In this document: piece after piece, positions 42,388 through 53,119 of the stretch
Numbering within the stretch: position 1 is the first letter of the stretch
How the letters are laid out: every line of letters starts with the position of its first letter
From: Nothophaeocryptopus gaeumannii
Lineage: Eukaryota > Ascomycota > Dothideomycetes > Mycosphaerellales > Mycosphaerellaceae
Assembly: GCA_031771865.1 (NCBI GenBank)
Contig: JASISA010000023.1
Location: 1,426,001-1,490,000 of the forward strand
Direction of reading: 5' to 3'
DNA length: 64,000 nt
Notes under the pieces: model-generated
Database searches by the model: none
What the model saw: the letters and a program-made list of their open reading frames with translations, nothing else
What the model was told of the DNA's origin: nothing
Made by a program: the position numbers and the translations under genes

Positions 42388-43729
42388 TCACTCCCACTCG
42401 ACAAGCACTAATGGAGTGGTGTAGAAGTTCGCCTTCTGAGCATCCACATCATTCTTCGTGTAAGTAATGAAGATCTCATTCTTTCCAGGCCTCGAAAGTC
42501 CTGGATGTGCCTGTATGGAATATGCACCCAAGAAATAGTTGCCATTGGTCCCATTGTAGATGTTGATCGGCTCTGCCCAAGGTCCCGTGGGATCGGGCGC
42601 TGTCGTGATGAACATGTCTGCCACTGGTCGTTGCGTACCACCTATCCAGACGTAGCTCTCCAAGTGGTCGGAGTAATAGTATGTGCCTTGGCCTCCGGCA
42701 TTGGCGTTCGTGATATTGACACAATCGTGCTGAAGTGTCGGCGTCTGATCCGTCCAAGTGCCGTTGACCCAGAAACGGTAGGCTGATCTGTCTTCAACCC
42801 GATTGACGGGGACTTGGGCCAGCGCGGTCGTGCCGTTCGCCTGGCCGTACAAGTACGCTATGCCGTCTTTCACGACGTTGCCATAGTTACCGAACGAGAG
42901 CTCGCCTTCTCTCCAGAATGTAGTGTCAACAATGGTGACTGGTGGTAGCTCATCTGGGTCGCTTCCGTACCCGGGGTGATAGTCGACGCGATAGAGAATC
43001 GTAGGCGGAGCAGCGCTCACAGTCGTCAGATTTTGAGTTATACGCGGTGTACGTATCCAGGTGTAAGCTGTTATGCCACCGAATCCAGACGATGTCACCA
43101 TAGGTGGCAGATCGGGCCCTTGAGATATTAGTTACGGGAAATACATTTGGTTTCTGCTACTCACACAACGCATATCTTGTCCCGTCCGGACAGTTTCCAG
43201 CTGGGTGTTCGCAGTTGTCTGGCGGAATGGGAAAGAACGCCTGGTCAGGCGAATTATTTCCATATTGCTGCAATACTGTTGTGTGGAACGGATCCGCGCC
43301 ATAGGGCAAAGGTATCAAAGCAGGGCCACCATTTTGGTCCAAATTTGACCAGCTTGCAGTGCTGGTGACGACGGGCAAGAACTGAACACTTCCATTTGCG
43401 TAAACGAGTTCGGTGTCCCTGCAGGTCCAGAATGTACGATGACCGAAAGTTGTTGAGCCGCAAGAATCGCGAACATAGTGTGGGTCGCTTACGAGTCCGA
43501 GTATCTCGGCGGATTTGACCTTGGGCACAACAGGCGGAGTGTTGCAGTACGGCTCCGGTGCTGGAGGCCTCGATGTATGTACGTGATAACGAGGGAATGG
43601 CAGATACGGGATTCCTGTCTGCGCTCGTCCGCGTGGTCGGAGTCTTCCAGAAAACTTGGCTTCGCTGGATGAAGCGATGAAAGCGAGAAACAGCAGCTTT
43701 ATATGCATCGCAATCAACTGTGCAGCCAT
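42388..43729 (-). CDS. Secreted DUF4185-type protein, about 415 aa
   Basis: Two exons. Start at ATG 43729 (MAAQLIAMHIKLLFLAFIAS), a signal peptide ending near SSSEA; the internal Met at 43708 is an alternative. The mature part starts KFSGRLRPRGRAQTG. The intron (around 43090-43135) begins GTGAGT and ends CTCAAG, restoring RYALWPDLPPMVTSSG. LGLVSDPHYVRDSCGSTTFG and the repeated beta-strand pattern (ITAYTWIRTPR, WREGELSFGNYGN, FLGAYSIQAHPGLS, NEIFITYTKND) match fungal DUF4185 proteins, predicted five-bladed propellers related to glycoside hydrolases. It is probably secreted and acts on carbohydrate; the reaction is unknown. Upstream in-frame codons (to 43873) are probably not translated. Confidence 0.8.
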
Positions 43730-44826
43730 CGTGTGGAGCACTGGTAAGGAATCTGGGGCAATCTCTAGTGGAAGCGATCCTCCAACACATCTGATGGCTT
43801 TCCTCAAGGCCTCCTCTGGTTGTGGGGACGAGTCTCCGATACTGCGAAATGTCACTGTCGTCGCGTGATGCAAGAGATGCGGAGGTTCATATCAAATCGG
43901 GTAGGCTGCGACGTGCCGAATAAGAATGTTGGCGTCCATGTTCGAGCGATCAGCGGCGTTCCTGGCTTTTCAAGCTTGATAGGTACCAGAGCGTTGCGAT
44001 TCTGACAACTACATCTCAGACCACAATTGATCAAGGTGTTGAAGGGTATTGACTCTTGCCAGAGGTTGAAGTGGATGTCACTGAAATCCCCAGCAACACG
44101 TGGGATGGAGAGCCAAGGATTCGAAGGGGTGACCAAACCTTCAATAGAAGACCCGCGGGCTTGATTCGAAGACGGCTCCCAAATCTGTGCTGTGAGCCGT
44201 TGACAGACGCGTCTGCAGGTTCATGTATGAAATGTATGAGGTGATACGGTTGATGCATGACCTTCCTTACAGAATATCTTCGCAAGTCGGCAGGCTCTCC
44301 AACGCGAGCACTCCTCAATTCCATGCATCTTGAATACGTCTGCTTTGGGCAAGCAGGCTCATACGAGGTCGAGCGTCAATTGTGATGTCGCTGTCGGGCC
44401 CGTTCTGTCGTATGAACGGAGCTGTCGCGGGAAATGAAGTCGAGGCTGGAGCGGAGCGGGACCGGTGCGCATTGACCCCCAGCTCTCGGGCCCTTGTTGC
44501 CGAACTCGCCGAGGATTACCATCTGTGTCAATTGGTGTTCGTCGCTGAATGATCATACTCATCACCATTGTTCCACTCATCCTCAAACCCTTTTTGCCAG
44601 CTCACCTTCCACACACCTCTGTCCTCCATCTCCCCTTGGAGTCGTCTACTTTACCGGATCCTCGTCGCACACCTTGTGGCTCATTGCGAGCGCATTGCAC
44701 CATACGCACACCTTCTCAGCCGCGGCTCATCGCAACCGGAACAGATCTGATAAAAGAGGGGCGGGAACTTGATCTTCAACGTCGACTTTGCATACAACGC
44801 CCGCAGAGCGAGTGAACGCCGCCACG
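43730..44826. other. Divergent intergenic region between the DUF4185 gene and HEM2
   Basis: About 1.1 kb, pyrimidine-rich towards HEM2 (44600-44750), probably its promoter and leader. No gene is supported. Confidence 0.45.
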
Positions 44827-45969
44827 ATGTCTTTCTCAACGCTCGTAAACGACCTAGCCCACCGCGAACGCCATCCCTCTCAAAATACCATCACCTCGAA
44901 CGACACCCGCGACAATCGATCCACCTACTCCCGCACACGATCATATGCTTCCACTGCAGCCACAAGTGTCAGCATAAGCGGCGACATCTCCAGCCAGCTC
45001 CATGGCGGCTATTCGCACCCTTTGGCAAGAGCGTGGCAGGCGGAGAGGCAATTGACAAAGAGCATGCTCGTCTACCCGCTCTTCATTACAGACAACCCAG
45101 ATGAGGAGACGAGCATTCCCAGTTTGCCAAACCAAAAGCGCATAGGATTGAACAAAATAGTGCCGTTCCTGCAGCCACTGGTCGCGAAGGGTTTGAAGAG
45201 CGTGATCCTTTTTGGTGTCCCACTCGCTCCCACCGCAAAGGACGCACTCGGCACAGCAGCAGATGACCCTCAGGGCCCGGTCATTGCTGCTACACGACTG
45301 ATTCGACGAGCTTTCCCACGCCTGTTCATCATCTGTGATGTCTGCCTCTGCGAGTACACATCTCATGGCCACTGCGGCATACTGCACGAAGACGGCTCGC
45401 TCAACAACGCGCTCTCTGTCGACCGCATTTCAGACGTCGCCATGGCATACGCTGAAGCCGGTGCACATTGTGTGGCTCCCTCCGACATGAACGATGGCCG
45501 CATCCGAGCCATCAAGCTGAAGCTTATAGAATCTGGCATAGCCCACCGCATCCTGCTCATGTCTTACTCAGCGAAATTCAGTGGCTGCTTGTACGGACCC
45601 TTCCGAGACGCAGCAGGGTCATGTCCCAGCTTCGGCGATAGGAGATGCTACCAGTTACCGCCCGGCGGACGAGGATTGGCGAGAAGAGCAATCCACCGAG
45701 ACATTGCAGAGGGAGCGGACGTGATCATGGTCAAGCCGGCGACACAGTACTTGGACATCATTTCGGATGCGAAAGAGATTGGCAAAGACATGCCGGTGGC
45801 CGCATACCACGTCAGTGGAGAGTACGCTATGATTCACGCAGCTGCGAAAGCTGGCGTGTTTGATTTGAAGACAATGGCGTTTGAAGCGACCGAGGGGATT
45901 CTGAGGGCAGGAGCGACGATTGTGGTTTCCTACTTCACGCCGGAGTTTTTGGACTGGCTGGATAACTGA
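44827..45969 (+). CDS. HEM2: Delta-aminolevulinic acid dehydratase (porphobilinogen synthase), 380 aa
   Basis: The ATG at 44827 (GCCACGATGTCT) opens MSFSTLVNDLAHRERHPSQ; an in-frame ATG 13 codons upstream is less likely. The protein makes porphobilinogen from two 5-aminolevulinate molecules in the cytosol, the second step of haem synthesis. Zinc-site cysteines are in DVCLCEYTSHGHCG, the two Schiff-base lysines lie in MSYSAKFSGCLYGPF and IMVKPATQYLDII, and YHVSGEYAMIHAA closes the active site. HGGYSHPLARAWQAERQ is the usual N-terminal arm. Length and motifs are normal; single exon. Confidence 0.96.
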   Translation: MSFSTLVNDLAHRERHPSQNTITSNDTRDNRSTYSRTRSYASTAATSVSISGDISSQLHGGYSHPLARAWQAERQLTKSMLVYPLFITDNPDEETSIPSLPNQKRIGLNKIVPFLQPLVAKGLKSVILFGVPLAPTAKDALGTAADDPQGPVIAATRLIRRAFPRLFIICDVCLCEYTSHGHCGILHEDGSLNNALSVDRISDVAMAYAEAGAHCVAPSDMNDGRIRAIKLKLIESGIAHRILLMSYSAKFSGCLYGPFRDAAGSCPSFGDRRCYQLPPGGRGLARRAIHRDIAEGADVIMVKPATQYLDIISDAKEIGKDMPVAAYHVSGEYAMIHAAAKAGVFDLKTMAFEATEGILRAGATIVVSYFTPEFLDWLDN

Positions 45970-46263
45970 GCGGGGAGCAGAAGAGAGATGATGTGCACAG
46001 CAGCACAAGTCAATGTATGAAAAATTCGGATACCCAATATTTACCCCATATTCGTGGATGTGAAGGCGCCAAGAAAATTAAGCAACGGAGACTAGATTAG
46101 GAAGGTACGATGCGCCTGCTCTGAGTGCTGCCTTGCGTGACTTCCTTGCCACCCAAGACATGTCTCAATGACTGACCTCATCTTTGATCCCCAATTCAGC
46201 TTCAACACTCCCATACAGAAACATCCACCTCCACGTACTGTACCGATACACTGTACACCCGCC

Positions 46264-47548
46264 ATGGCAACTGAAGGATTGCGCCGCTCTGGGCGCGCTC
46301 GCACCAAGGTCAAGACCTACGCTGAGGAGCAGGCAGAACAAGTAGAGGAGGCCGCCCTCGCCGCTGAGACCAAGCCAGCACGCCAGCGCAAGAGAGCGCC
46401 CGCAGTCAAGACCGTCGACGAGGACGAGGAGGATGTCGCCGTCACTGCGACACTGGTTGAGGATGAATTCGATGCAAAGTCAGTCGACAGTCCACCAGCC
46501 AAGAAACGCAAGACAGCCTCGAACAAGAAGTCCAATGCCACCTCCTCTGGCCAACTCTACGGTGCGCCGCCAGAAGGCACCCTCATTCCGATGTAAGTCT
46601 GCAAACTCGGCATCGTGAAGCAGGCACTGACGTCTGAGACAGAGGCAACACCGGCCGGTACATCAAGCAGGGTAATATCTGGGAGGTAGAGAAGCCAAAC
46701 GGTCCAGCCAAGCAAGACTGGCACCATGACGCTGCAGAGAAGCGCAACGAGAGTCGTTTCGCGAACATCAAGAGGGTCGCGCCAGGACAAGAAGAGACCC
46801 GAGCCCTGCCGTGAGTTCTTATGCGGTCTCTTGCGATATATCCGACTCACTGACTGGAATCAGCTACATCAACGAGCCCTCTGATGAGTACCTAGAGACC
46901 CTTGAGCGAGCCACTCAGCAGAAGATGGTCGTACTCGATCGTACGCGCGACTGCGAAGAGGACTGCCACGCAGGCCATGATGACTGCCCTTGCGAAGTCT
47001 TGAAGATCGCTGGGAGCAAGGGCAGCGTCTACACCGTCCGCGTCGATCACATCACAACCTGCAACTGCCCTGTGGTCGTCTTCAACCGGAAGAGCAAGGA
47101 GGTGCAGTGCAAGCACGTCCTTTACGTCCTCCACCACGTGCTCAAAGTCCCCAATCACCTCAAGTATCAACAAGCCTTCCTGACCTCCGAGCTCAAAGAG
47201 ATTTTCGCCAACGCAACGGCGCTCCCTTCTCAAGTCGCCGAAGACAGCGAGAAAGACGGTAACCGGAAGGAGATCGCAGGAGAATGCCCAATCTGCTTCA
47301 TGGAGTTCGAGGACGATGAGGAGTTGGTGTGGTGCAAGGCCGCTTGTGGAAACAACTTGCACAGCGCATGCTTCAGGCGATGGGAGAAGTCGAAGAACCC
47401 TGTCACTTGTCCATTTTGTCGTTCGCATTGGCAGAACGATGTCAAGGGCAAGTCGAAGCAGACGGCCACAGTGTCCAAGGTCGATATGCCAATGGATCGG
47501 GGCAAGGGTGGTTATTACAACGTGGCAAATCAGCTCGATTTAGATTGA
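46264..47548 (+). CDS. SWIM zinc-finger and RING-finger protein
   Basis: Three exons: from ATG 46264 (MATEGLRRSGRARTKVKTYA) to TLIP; an intron GTAAGT...GACAG; IGNTGRYIKQGNIWEVEKPN to ETRALP; an intron GTGAGT...AATCAG; YINEPSDEYLETLE to NQLDLD. The SWIM motif is CNCPVVVFNRKSKEVQCKH (CxCx(n)CxH), the RING finger is CPICFMEFEDDEEL, then CGNNLHSACFRRW and CPFC. The basic SGRARTK/KKRKTASNKK segments suggest a nuclear protein. SWIM-RING proteins of this shape (MEX/ZSWIM2-like) are E3 ubiquitin ligases; substrates are unknown. Confidence 0.9.
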
Positions 47549-47773
47549 GGTTGGGTAATTCGATGTGTATGGGAAGCCTTGATGAGAGAGTTTGCTGGTA
47601 CACAAGGCACATGTCAGAGGGGTTTGGCAGTCTGCCTACTAAGAACAGTGGTTCCTCATCATCCAATTCACTATCGCTAACAAGCCACCAAGGACATTTA
47701 TATGACAACGCCGACGCTATGTTGATAATGCAAGCCCTCCATTCTCAACTTTTTGTCCATATCGCAGCCTCCC

Positions 47774-48100
47774 TCAATTCCCATGACAGACACATCCATC
47801 CGGACACACTCCGCCCTTACCACCACACACCAAGCAAGGTTTGTCGGTGGCGCATTTTTGGACTTGCACGACGTTTGCCGGTGCATGTACCTTTTCGTAG
47901 ACGTTCTGATGTGATAGCAATGTCAGTCGGAGAGCGGGTGATGGGGTTTTATGGGGAAGGAAAGCGAAGTGAGGATGGTGATGGAAGGGGTAGAGAGGGT
48001 GGGAGATACGTACACCAGGTACTGCAGTTGCTACAGCAGAGGAGAGAAAGACGGTTGTGAGGAGGAAGATGACGGTGGAAAGGGATGTGGGAAACTGCAT
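47774..48100 (-). CDS. Small secreted cysteine-rich protein (72 aa spliced, 108 aa if the intron is retained)
   Basis: ATG 48100 opens MQFPTSLSTVIFLLTTVFLS, a clear signal peptide. Exon 1 (48100-48014) ends AVPG; a 108-base intron (48013-47906, GTACGT...CATCAG) precedes NVYEKVHAPANVVQVQK. The mature C-terminus has six cysteines with spacing C-x5-C-x2-C-x6-C-x3-C-x1-C (KCATDKPCLVC, GGVCPDGCVCHGN). The intron length is a multiple of three and contains no stop in frame, so the unspliced transcript also encodes a protein. The layout is that of a small apoplastic protein, possibly an effector or inhibitor; no named family is recognised. Confidence 0.68.
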   Translation of the reverse strand: MQFPTSLSTVIFLLTTVFLSSAVATAVPGVRISHPLYPFHHHPHFAFLPHKTPSPALRLTLLSHQNVYEKVHAPANVVQVQKCATDKPCLVCGGKGGVCPDGCVCHGN

Positions 48101-48442
48101 ATCGCCGAGCTCAGAGTCGTATCAGTATCGAGAGGTCTGAGGGAGGGTGGGTTGGAGTGAGTCTAGGAAGAGGACGCGTGGAAAGCTTAGATGCGAAAAG
48201 AACAAGAACAAAGGGGAGGTTTGACACTTATGCATTCATGATACTAAAGCTGTCTCTCGGTTGGGTCAAATTGCTGCCCCGTTTCAACGTAGTCATTGCG
48301 GACGGACTGCTGTCTGCCATGCATTAAGATAGAGGTGTTCGCTGTGTCAAGTCTGATGCACATTTATCGTTTATATGTCTTTCGTCAGCGTCGCCACGTC
48401 ACAGTCCTCTGACATTCGTGCGTAGACTTCTCTCGCCACGAT

Positions 48443-49412
48443 CTAGTAGCTGAACTTGAAGCCTCCATTCGCACAAACCACACTTCCCGTACACCACGCA
48501 CTATCCGGCGTACACAACATGGCCACAACGCCCGCAACCTCGAAATCATATCCCTATTATCCATTAGCACACACTTCAATCCACATCCCTCTCTAAAGTT
48601 CATGAACAACTCACCGGCCGTCCTCCAGCAACCTCCGCCCCCTTCACCAAATCCTCCCGATCCACCTCGGGCCTAATCTTTGCCAACGGCGTATTCCTCG
48701 TCCACCCCGCCATCTTCGCCTGAAACTCCTCGCTCGTCCCCGCATACATATCCGTCGCCACGGGCCCCGGGTTCACCGCATTCACAGTCGCCCGTTCAGA
48801 CAACTCCCTCGCCCACGTCCTGGTCATAGCCTCCAGAGCGGCTTTCGTGCCACCATACATCCCGTCTTCATGGAAACCCAAAGAAGCAGAGACGGAGCTG
48901 AGGTTTACGATTCGGCCGGAGCGGTCGTGGGGGAGGTAGGGCAGGACGGATTTGAGGAGGAGGAGGGGACCGCGGACGTTTACGTTGTAAAGACGGGCGA
49001 ACTCTTCACAGGTACAATCTTCTAAAGCAGTTTTGCCTGCTACGCCGGCATTGTTGATGACCACGTCGATTCGGAACTTTCCTGTCTTGGGGTGTGCGAA
49101 ATGGTTCTTGGCGATGTCGACGATGTGGGCTGGGCCGTTTTCTGTGCCCATGTCTGCCTGGACGGGAAGGCATGAGATACCGAATTGGGATTGGAGGTCA
49201 TTGGCCAGGTTCTGAGTTATTTGTCCTGATTTGTCGGAGGTGTAATTCATGATCAGGTTGCATCCTTTGCCGGCGAGGTTTTGGCAGATTGCTGCACCAA
49301 TGCCTCTACTGGCGCCTGTCACGAGTCCGAGTTTGCCTTCGAGGACTCTTGGCCCACTGATGGTATTGATGTTGGTGGTCGATGAACCGCGGAGGTTGCC
49401 TGGACGAGACAT
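48443..49412 (-). CDS. Short-chain dehydrogenase/reductase, about 295 aa
   Basis: Exon 1 from ATG 49412 (MSRPGNLRGSSTTNIN) to AGGRP; an intron GTGAGT...GATAATAG (about 48600-48538); exon 2 GYDFEVAGVVAMLCTPDSAW to FKFSY with TAG at 48443-48445. Motifs: LVTGASRGIGAAIC, VVINNAGVAGK, IVNLSSVSASLG (catalytic Ser), MYGGTKAALEAM (Tyr-Lys) and VNAVNPGPVATDMY. It resembles 3-oxoacyl-ACP reductase-like SDRs of fungi. It acts on a ketone or alcohol substrate with NAD(P); the pathway is unknown. Confidence 0.88.
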
Positions 49413-49718
49413 CTTGTTCAGCTGTAGCAGGGACGGAGTTATGATGTGTGAGAACTAATGGCAAGAAAATCAGAAAGTGTTGTTGTTTTGTTGATGCGGG
49501 CATACGAGGGGCAAGTGCATATGAGGTCAAATAAGTGGAGCCGGCGGAACCGGATGAATCCCTGCCACTACGGGCAAACCTGCCTTCGAACTACCCAAAC
49601 GCCAGCGATGCAATGCAAAGGGTATCTCGTCGTAAACGTCGTCAAAAGGGACACAGCCTTACTGTACAATCCATAGCCAGCTCGCAAATGCTGTTTCCAA
49701 AATTCCAAACTTCCTCCA

Positions 49719-51569
49719 TTATCGACCAAATAAGCCGCTGAACCAATTCCCACTGCTCTGTGCGCCTTTGGACTCATCCTCTAGGGAGAATGAGCTGGTA
49801 AATCTATCTTCGAGACCGGTGTCCTTCATGTCGCTTGCGAGTGTCCAGGAACCCTGCCTCAGCTGGAAGTTGGTTCCCTTCTCCGGGAACTGCACTGGCT
49901 TGACGCCGCGGCGCATCTGCGCCATGAAGTCTTTCTGCTGGCTTAGAGGCACCTTGTGCGGTTCCACCGGCCGTAGGACTGGGTTGCGGAGTCGTCGCTC
50001 CATGCTCATCGGCGCCGGTGGCAGGCTGCCGTGGAAGGGTGACTGTCGCTGTTGTTGGAAGGGTATTCGAGACTGTTGCTCGAGTCTTCTGCGCTCTTCT
50101 TCTTGGCGCATCTGAAATTCCATGCTCGATATCTCGTTACCCACGTTTGAGAAGCACATGGGTGGACCATCCGAGCCGTTCATGTATGTGTGTGACGGTT
50201 GAAGGTTCGGGCGGTGGCTCAAAAGACGTTGCGATGATCGCATTACAGGTCGATCATCGGTCTCCATCGCGTCTTCATCGTCTTCATAGTCGGAGAATTC
50301 GGGTGATGGAGGATTCGCGGGGTAGGTCGGCGGGAGAAACACTGGCTGCTGTGCTTTAGGTGCGAGCTTATTGATATCAAGTGGCCCGTTGTCTTCTCGT
50401 CTGAGGTACCTGAACGGGTCCTTTGAAGTAGCCTTTGGAGTGAAGTGCTCTGTCGCGGGACCAGCTGAGGCGCTAAGCACATCCTTCTCTGTAGGTCTAG
50501 GCATCATCTTGCCTTTGATTTTCCATGCAACAGTTTCGATGCTTCGGTCGGCCATCGCTTGTGTGACGAAGATGAATAGAATCGTAAAGCCGTGGAGTGC
50601 ATTCACCTGTCCTTGATCCAGCTTCGCCATATACGTAGGATTCGAGCTCGTGTACCACATCATTGCTCTGATGAGCAAGGTGATGACTTGAGTGAAGAAG
50701 TAGTTTCGCTGCCCGCGAATGGCTTCGATGCGGGTCGTGTGATGGTACCAGTCCTTCAGCCCGGGGTTATACCACAAGCAGATCGCAGAGAGTACCAAAG
50801 TGCAAGGCATCAGAGAGCCAAGGAGGCTGTAGCAAGGCGTGTCAAACGTCAGCCGTGTCGCCTGGAAAGCACATTCGCCGAGAGTTGGCTTCAGGAAGGC
50901 CCCAAATTCTGACTCGGACAAGTCTGTACCGAGCATGGTGTTCAGTATGGCGTACGCGTGGAAGACCACCTGAAACATCAAACCGAGGTATAGCGTGAAG
51001 CCTAACAGGCGCAACAGGTTGCGCATTATCTTCTTCCAAGCATCATCTCGTGTGCGGTGTGCTGCTTGTCCTCCTCTTGCTCTTGTCGCAGCCACTAGTC
51101 TAGCGGCATTCTGGGTCATCCCGTAGTAATCGGCGCGGTTGATCTTGTCCTGTGCCAAGGGGGCGCATCTCTTGCATACCAGGGGATATTTCAAGTCCAT
51201 CTCTGCCTTCCACTGAGGGAACGCTTTCTCTTTCTTTCGGTAGTCTGGATCGCTTTCGTCCGGTAGGTAGTCGGCAAGACATGTATTCTGGATGTGCTGG
51301 TTTTGAGTACATTGTTTGCAGAAGGCCTGCTTCTCTTGGTAGTCGAGCTCTTCGCCCGTTGGCCGTGTGAAGGAGAGGTTAAGGTTATGTCTCGGGTCGT
51401 TGCGGTGGGGTTGAGGGTCAGCGGCGGTGACGGGAGTGTCGATGATGTTGCCCTTGCCATCGAGGTAGTTGTGGGCTTCGCAATTGTCGCACTGAAACTC
51501 GAGGGTTGACTTGGGATGCGGCTGTTTCGAGCCACAGAAGTGGCAGCGGATCCGGGAGAACAGCATCAT
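49719..51569 (-). CDS. IMA1: Ima1-type inner nuclear membrane protein, about 616 aa
   Basis: Start chosen at ATG 51569 (MMLFSRIRCHFCGSKQPHP) because the zinc-binding Ima1 N-terminal domain begins there; the frame stays open to 51722. The domain has CHFCG, FQCDNCEAHNYLDGKG, CKQCTQNQHIQNTCL, and LVCKRCAPLAQDKI, the paired CxxC of Ima1/Samp1 (NET5). Four to five transmembrane helices follow (LLRLLGFTLYLGLMFQVVF, YSLLGSLMPCTLVLSAICLW, FFTQVITLLIRAMMWY, GFTILFIFVTQAMAD). The C-terminal third is disordered and proline/glutamine-rich, ending SGNWFSGLFGR. In fission yeast Ima1 links centromeric heterochromatin and the cytoskeleton at the inner nuclear membrane. Confidence 0.88.
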   Translation of the reverse strand: MMLFSRIRCHFCGSKQPHPKSTLEFQCDNCEAHNYLDGKGNIIDTPVTAADPQPHRNDPRHNLNLSFTRPTGEELDYQEKQAFCKQCTQNQHIQNTCLADYLPDESDPDYRKKEKAFPQWKAEMDLKYPLVCKRCAPLAQDKINRADYYGMTQNAARLVAATRARGGQAAHRTRDDAWKKIMRNLLRLLGFTLYLGLMFQVVFHAYAILNTMLGTDLSESEFGAFLKPTLGECAFQATRLTFDTPCYSLLGSLMPCTLVLSAICLWYNPGLKDWYHHTTRIEAIRGQRNYFFTQVITLLIRAMMWYTSSNPTYMAKLDQGQVNALHGFTILFIFVTQAMADRSIETVAWKIKGKMMPRPTEKDVLSASAGPATEHFTPKATSKDPFRYLRREDNGPLDINKLAPKAQQPVFLPPTYPANPPSPEFSDYEDDEDAMETDDRPVMRSSQRLLSHRPNLQPSHTYMNGSDGPPMCFSNVGNEISSMEFQMRQEEERRRLEQQSRIPFQQQRQSPFHGSLPPAPMSMERRLRNPVLRPVEPHKVPLSQQKDFMAQMRRGVKPVQFPEKGTNFQLRQGSWTLASDMKDTGLEDRFTSSFSLEDESKGAQSSGNWFSGLFGR

Positions 51570-52423
51570 GCCAGGTTCGCGTGAAGTAGGGCTGGTGTTT
51601 GTGGATTGTGACAGCAGCTTCGAGTGCGGGCGGGAGGTTTTGTCTTCATGTGACAAGTTGTAAGTGAATTGAAGATGTGTCGTGTGTCTTGTTCCTGTCG
51701 CGACAACAGATCTGCCCTTCACTGTTGATCGAACAAGCTTAGCTCCGAAACCTTATTATTAGCGCCGAGAGCTTCCAAGACATTCCGCCAGAGACATCGT
51801 CCGCGACTTTCACACACGCCCCCTCTCCGTTCTCCCATCACTTCGAGTTTCCTCTTCGAGCATCACACGTATGCATTTCGCAACAGCGCTATCCGCGACG
51901 CGCAAAGCAGAAGTGCGGCGACGCTCGTAAACCGTCCAGATTTCCCAAGACCGAGGTTGGAAGCATGCACTATCGACGAAGATTGAATGCGGTCTCTGCA
52001 ACAGGCCTACGCATCTCGGCTAGCAATGGAGAAAGTTGCACTGGTTGAAATCCATGGCTCTACTAGGCAACCTTGTCTCCCACTGGATGGGCTTTCAACA
52101 TGGTCCCGATGCAATGTCCCCGCTTGCAGAGAGTACAAGCTAAACCTCCGTACGGTCTTTTAGCTCTGCCAACTGGCTTGACAAGACTCAGGGAATGTAG
52201 GCTGGAGATGGTTCAACCCCATTTGACTGGCAGACAACCACGATACTCCATGTTAAAAGCAATCAAGAGTATCTGCGGGGATCGAGTGCGCATCCGGCCA
52301 AATCTCATAGAGCCATGGTTTCTCTCCGATTTGACACTCTTCTCTCGGTCGGCCTATATCAATGGCTTCCAGTTCTCGCGAGCCCTCGTACCAACTGTTC
52401 TTTTCCACTTAGTCGTTCGAGCC
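51570..52423. other. Divergent intergenic region
   Basis: Between IMA1 and the RGG protein. The frame from 52073 runs into the RGG gene in phase but the clear start is the ATG at 52424; upstream codons are probably leader. Confidence 0.4.
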
Positions 52424-53058
52424 ATGGATCACATCGACCACTTCTTCGCCCGATACCCTAACTTCCGCTACGACCGCAAGAAGCCCTCTCCGCAAGAGTT
52501 TGCTCGGATGTGCAGAGAGTTCGGTTGGCAACGGCGCCCGGATCGCACTTATCCCCGCAAGCGCCAGAAAGCTTGGGAGCAGTTTCGAGAAGCCATGATT
52601 CTTGAGTTCAATGATCGCTTTGGGGTGGATGTGGACAGTCTGTCGAATTGGAGGGAATTCTGCGAGTTCTTGGAGATGGACCCAATTCCAAGCAAAAAGG
52701 AAGAAATGAAGCAGGTAAGTTATTCTCGTCTCGGACCAACGTAAGCATCGGTGTATTGACGGGCAGCGAGGCTGTGATAAACACACATGTGAACTTGTCA
52801 GACTTGTTGGACGCGAAAAGGTCTGGAGGCTTTTTCAATATCTTCGATACCGAGGAAGAGCTCGTCGAATATACTAAAAGTAGCGGGTTGTACTTCCCAA
52901 GGGAAGAAGCATATGCTGGAGGGCTCCTGAAGTATCTGCTTCGCGAGATTCTTGGCCGATACGAAGGAGACCGAGGTCGCTCGAGCAGAGCTCGAGGTGG
53001 AAGTCGACGCGGTGGCCGTGGTCGCGGTCGTGGACGCGGACGAGGGCGTGCCCGTTAG
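52424..53058 (+). CDS. Conserved fungal protein with C-terminal RGG/RG repeats
   Basis: The ATG at 52424 (GCCATGGATC) opens MDHIDHFFARYPNFRYDRKK. Exon 1 ends KKEEMKQ; the intron starts GTAAGT and the acceptor is GCGAG, giving AVINTHVNLSDLLDAKRSGG in phase; the nearer GGCAG acceptor would end in an early stop. FDTEEELVEYTKSSGLYFPREEAYAGGLLKYLL is a conserved block in many ascomycete homologues of unknown function. The tail is an RGG/RG repeat (SRRGGRGRGRGRGRGRAR), a typical arginine-methylation and RNA-binding region. Role unknown. Confidence 0.82.
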
Positions 53059-53119
53059 GCAGTAACACCACACAAGCTGCCGCTCTTCGAAGAATACTGA
53101 CCGCTGGAGTAATTGCACC

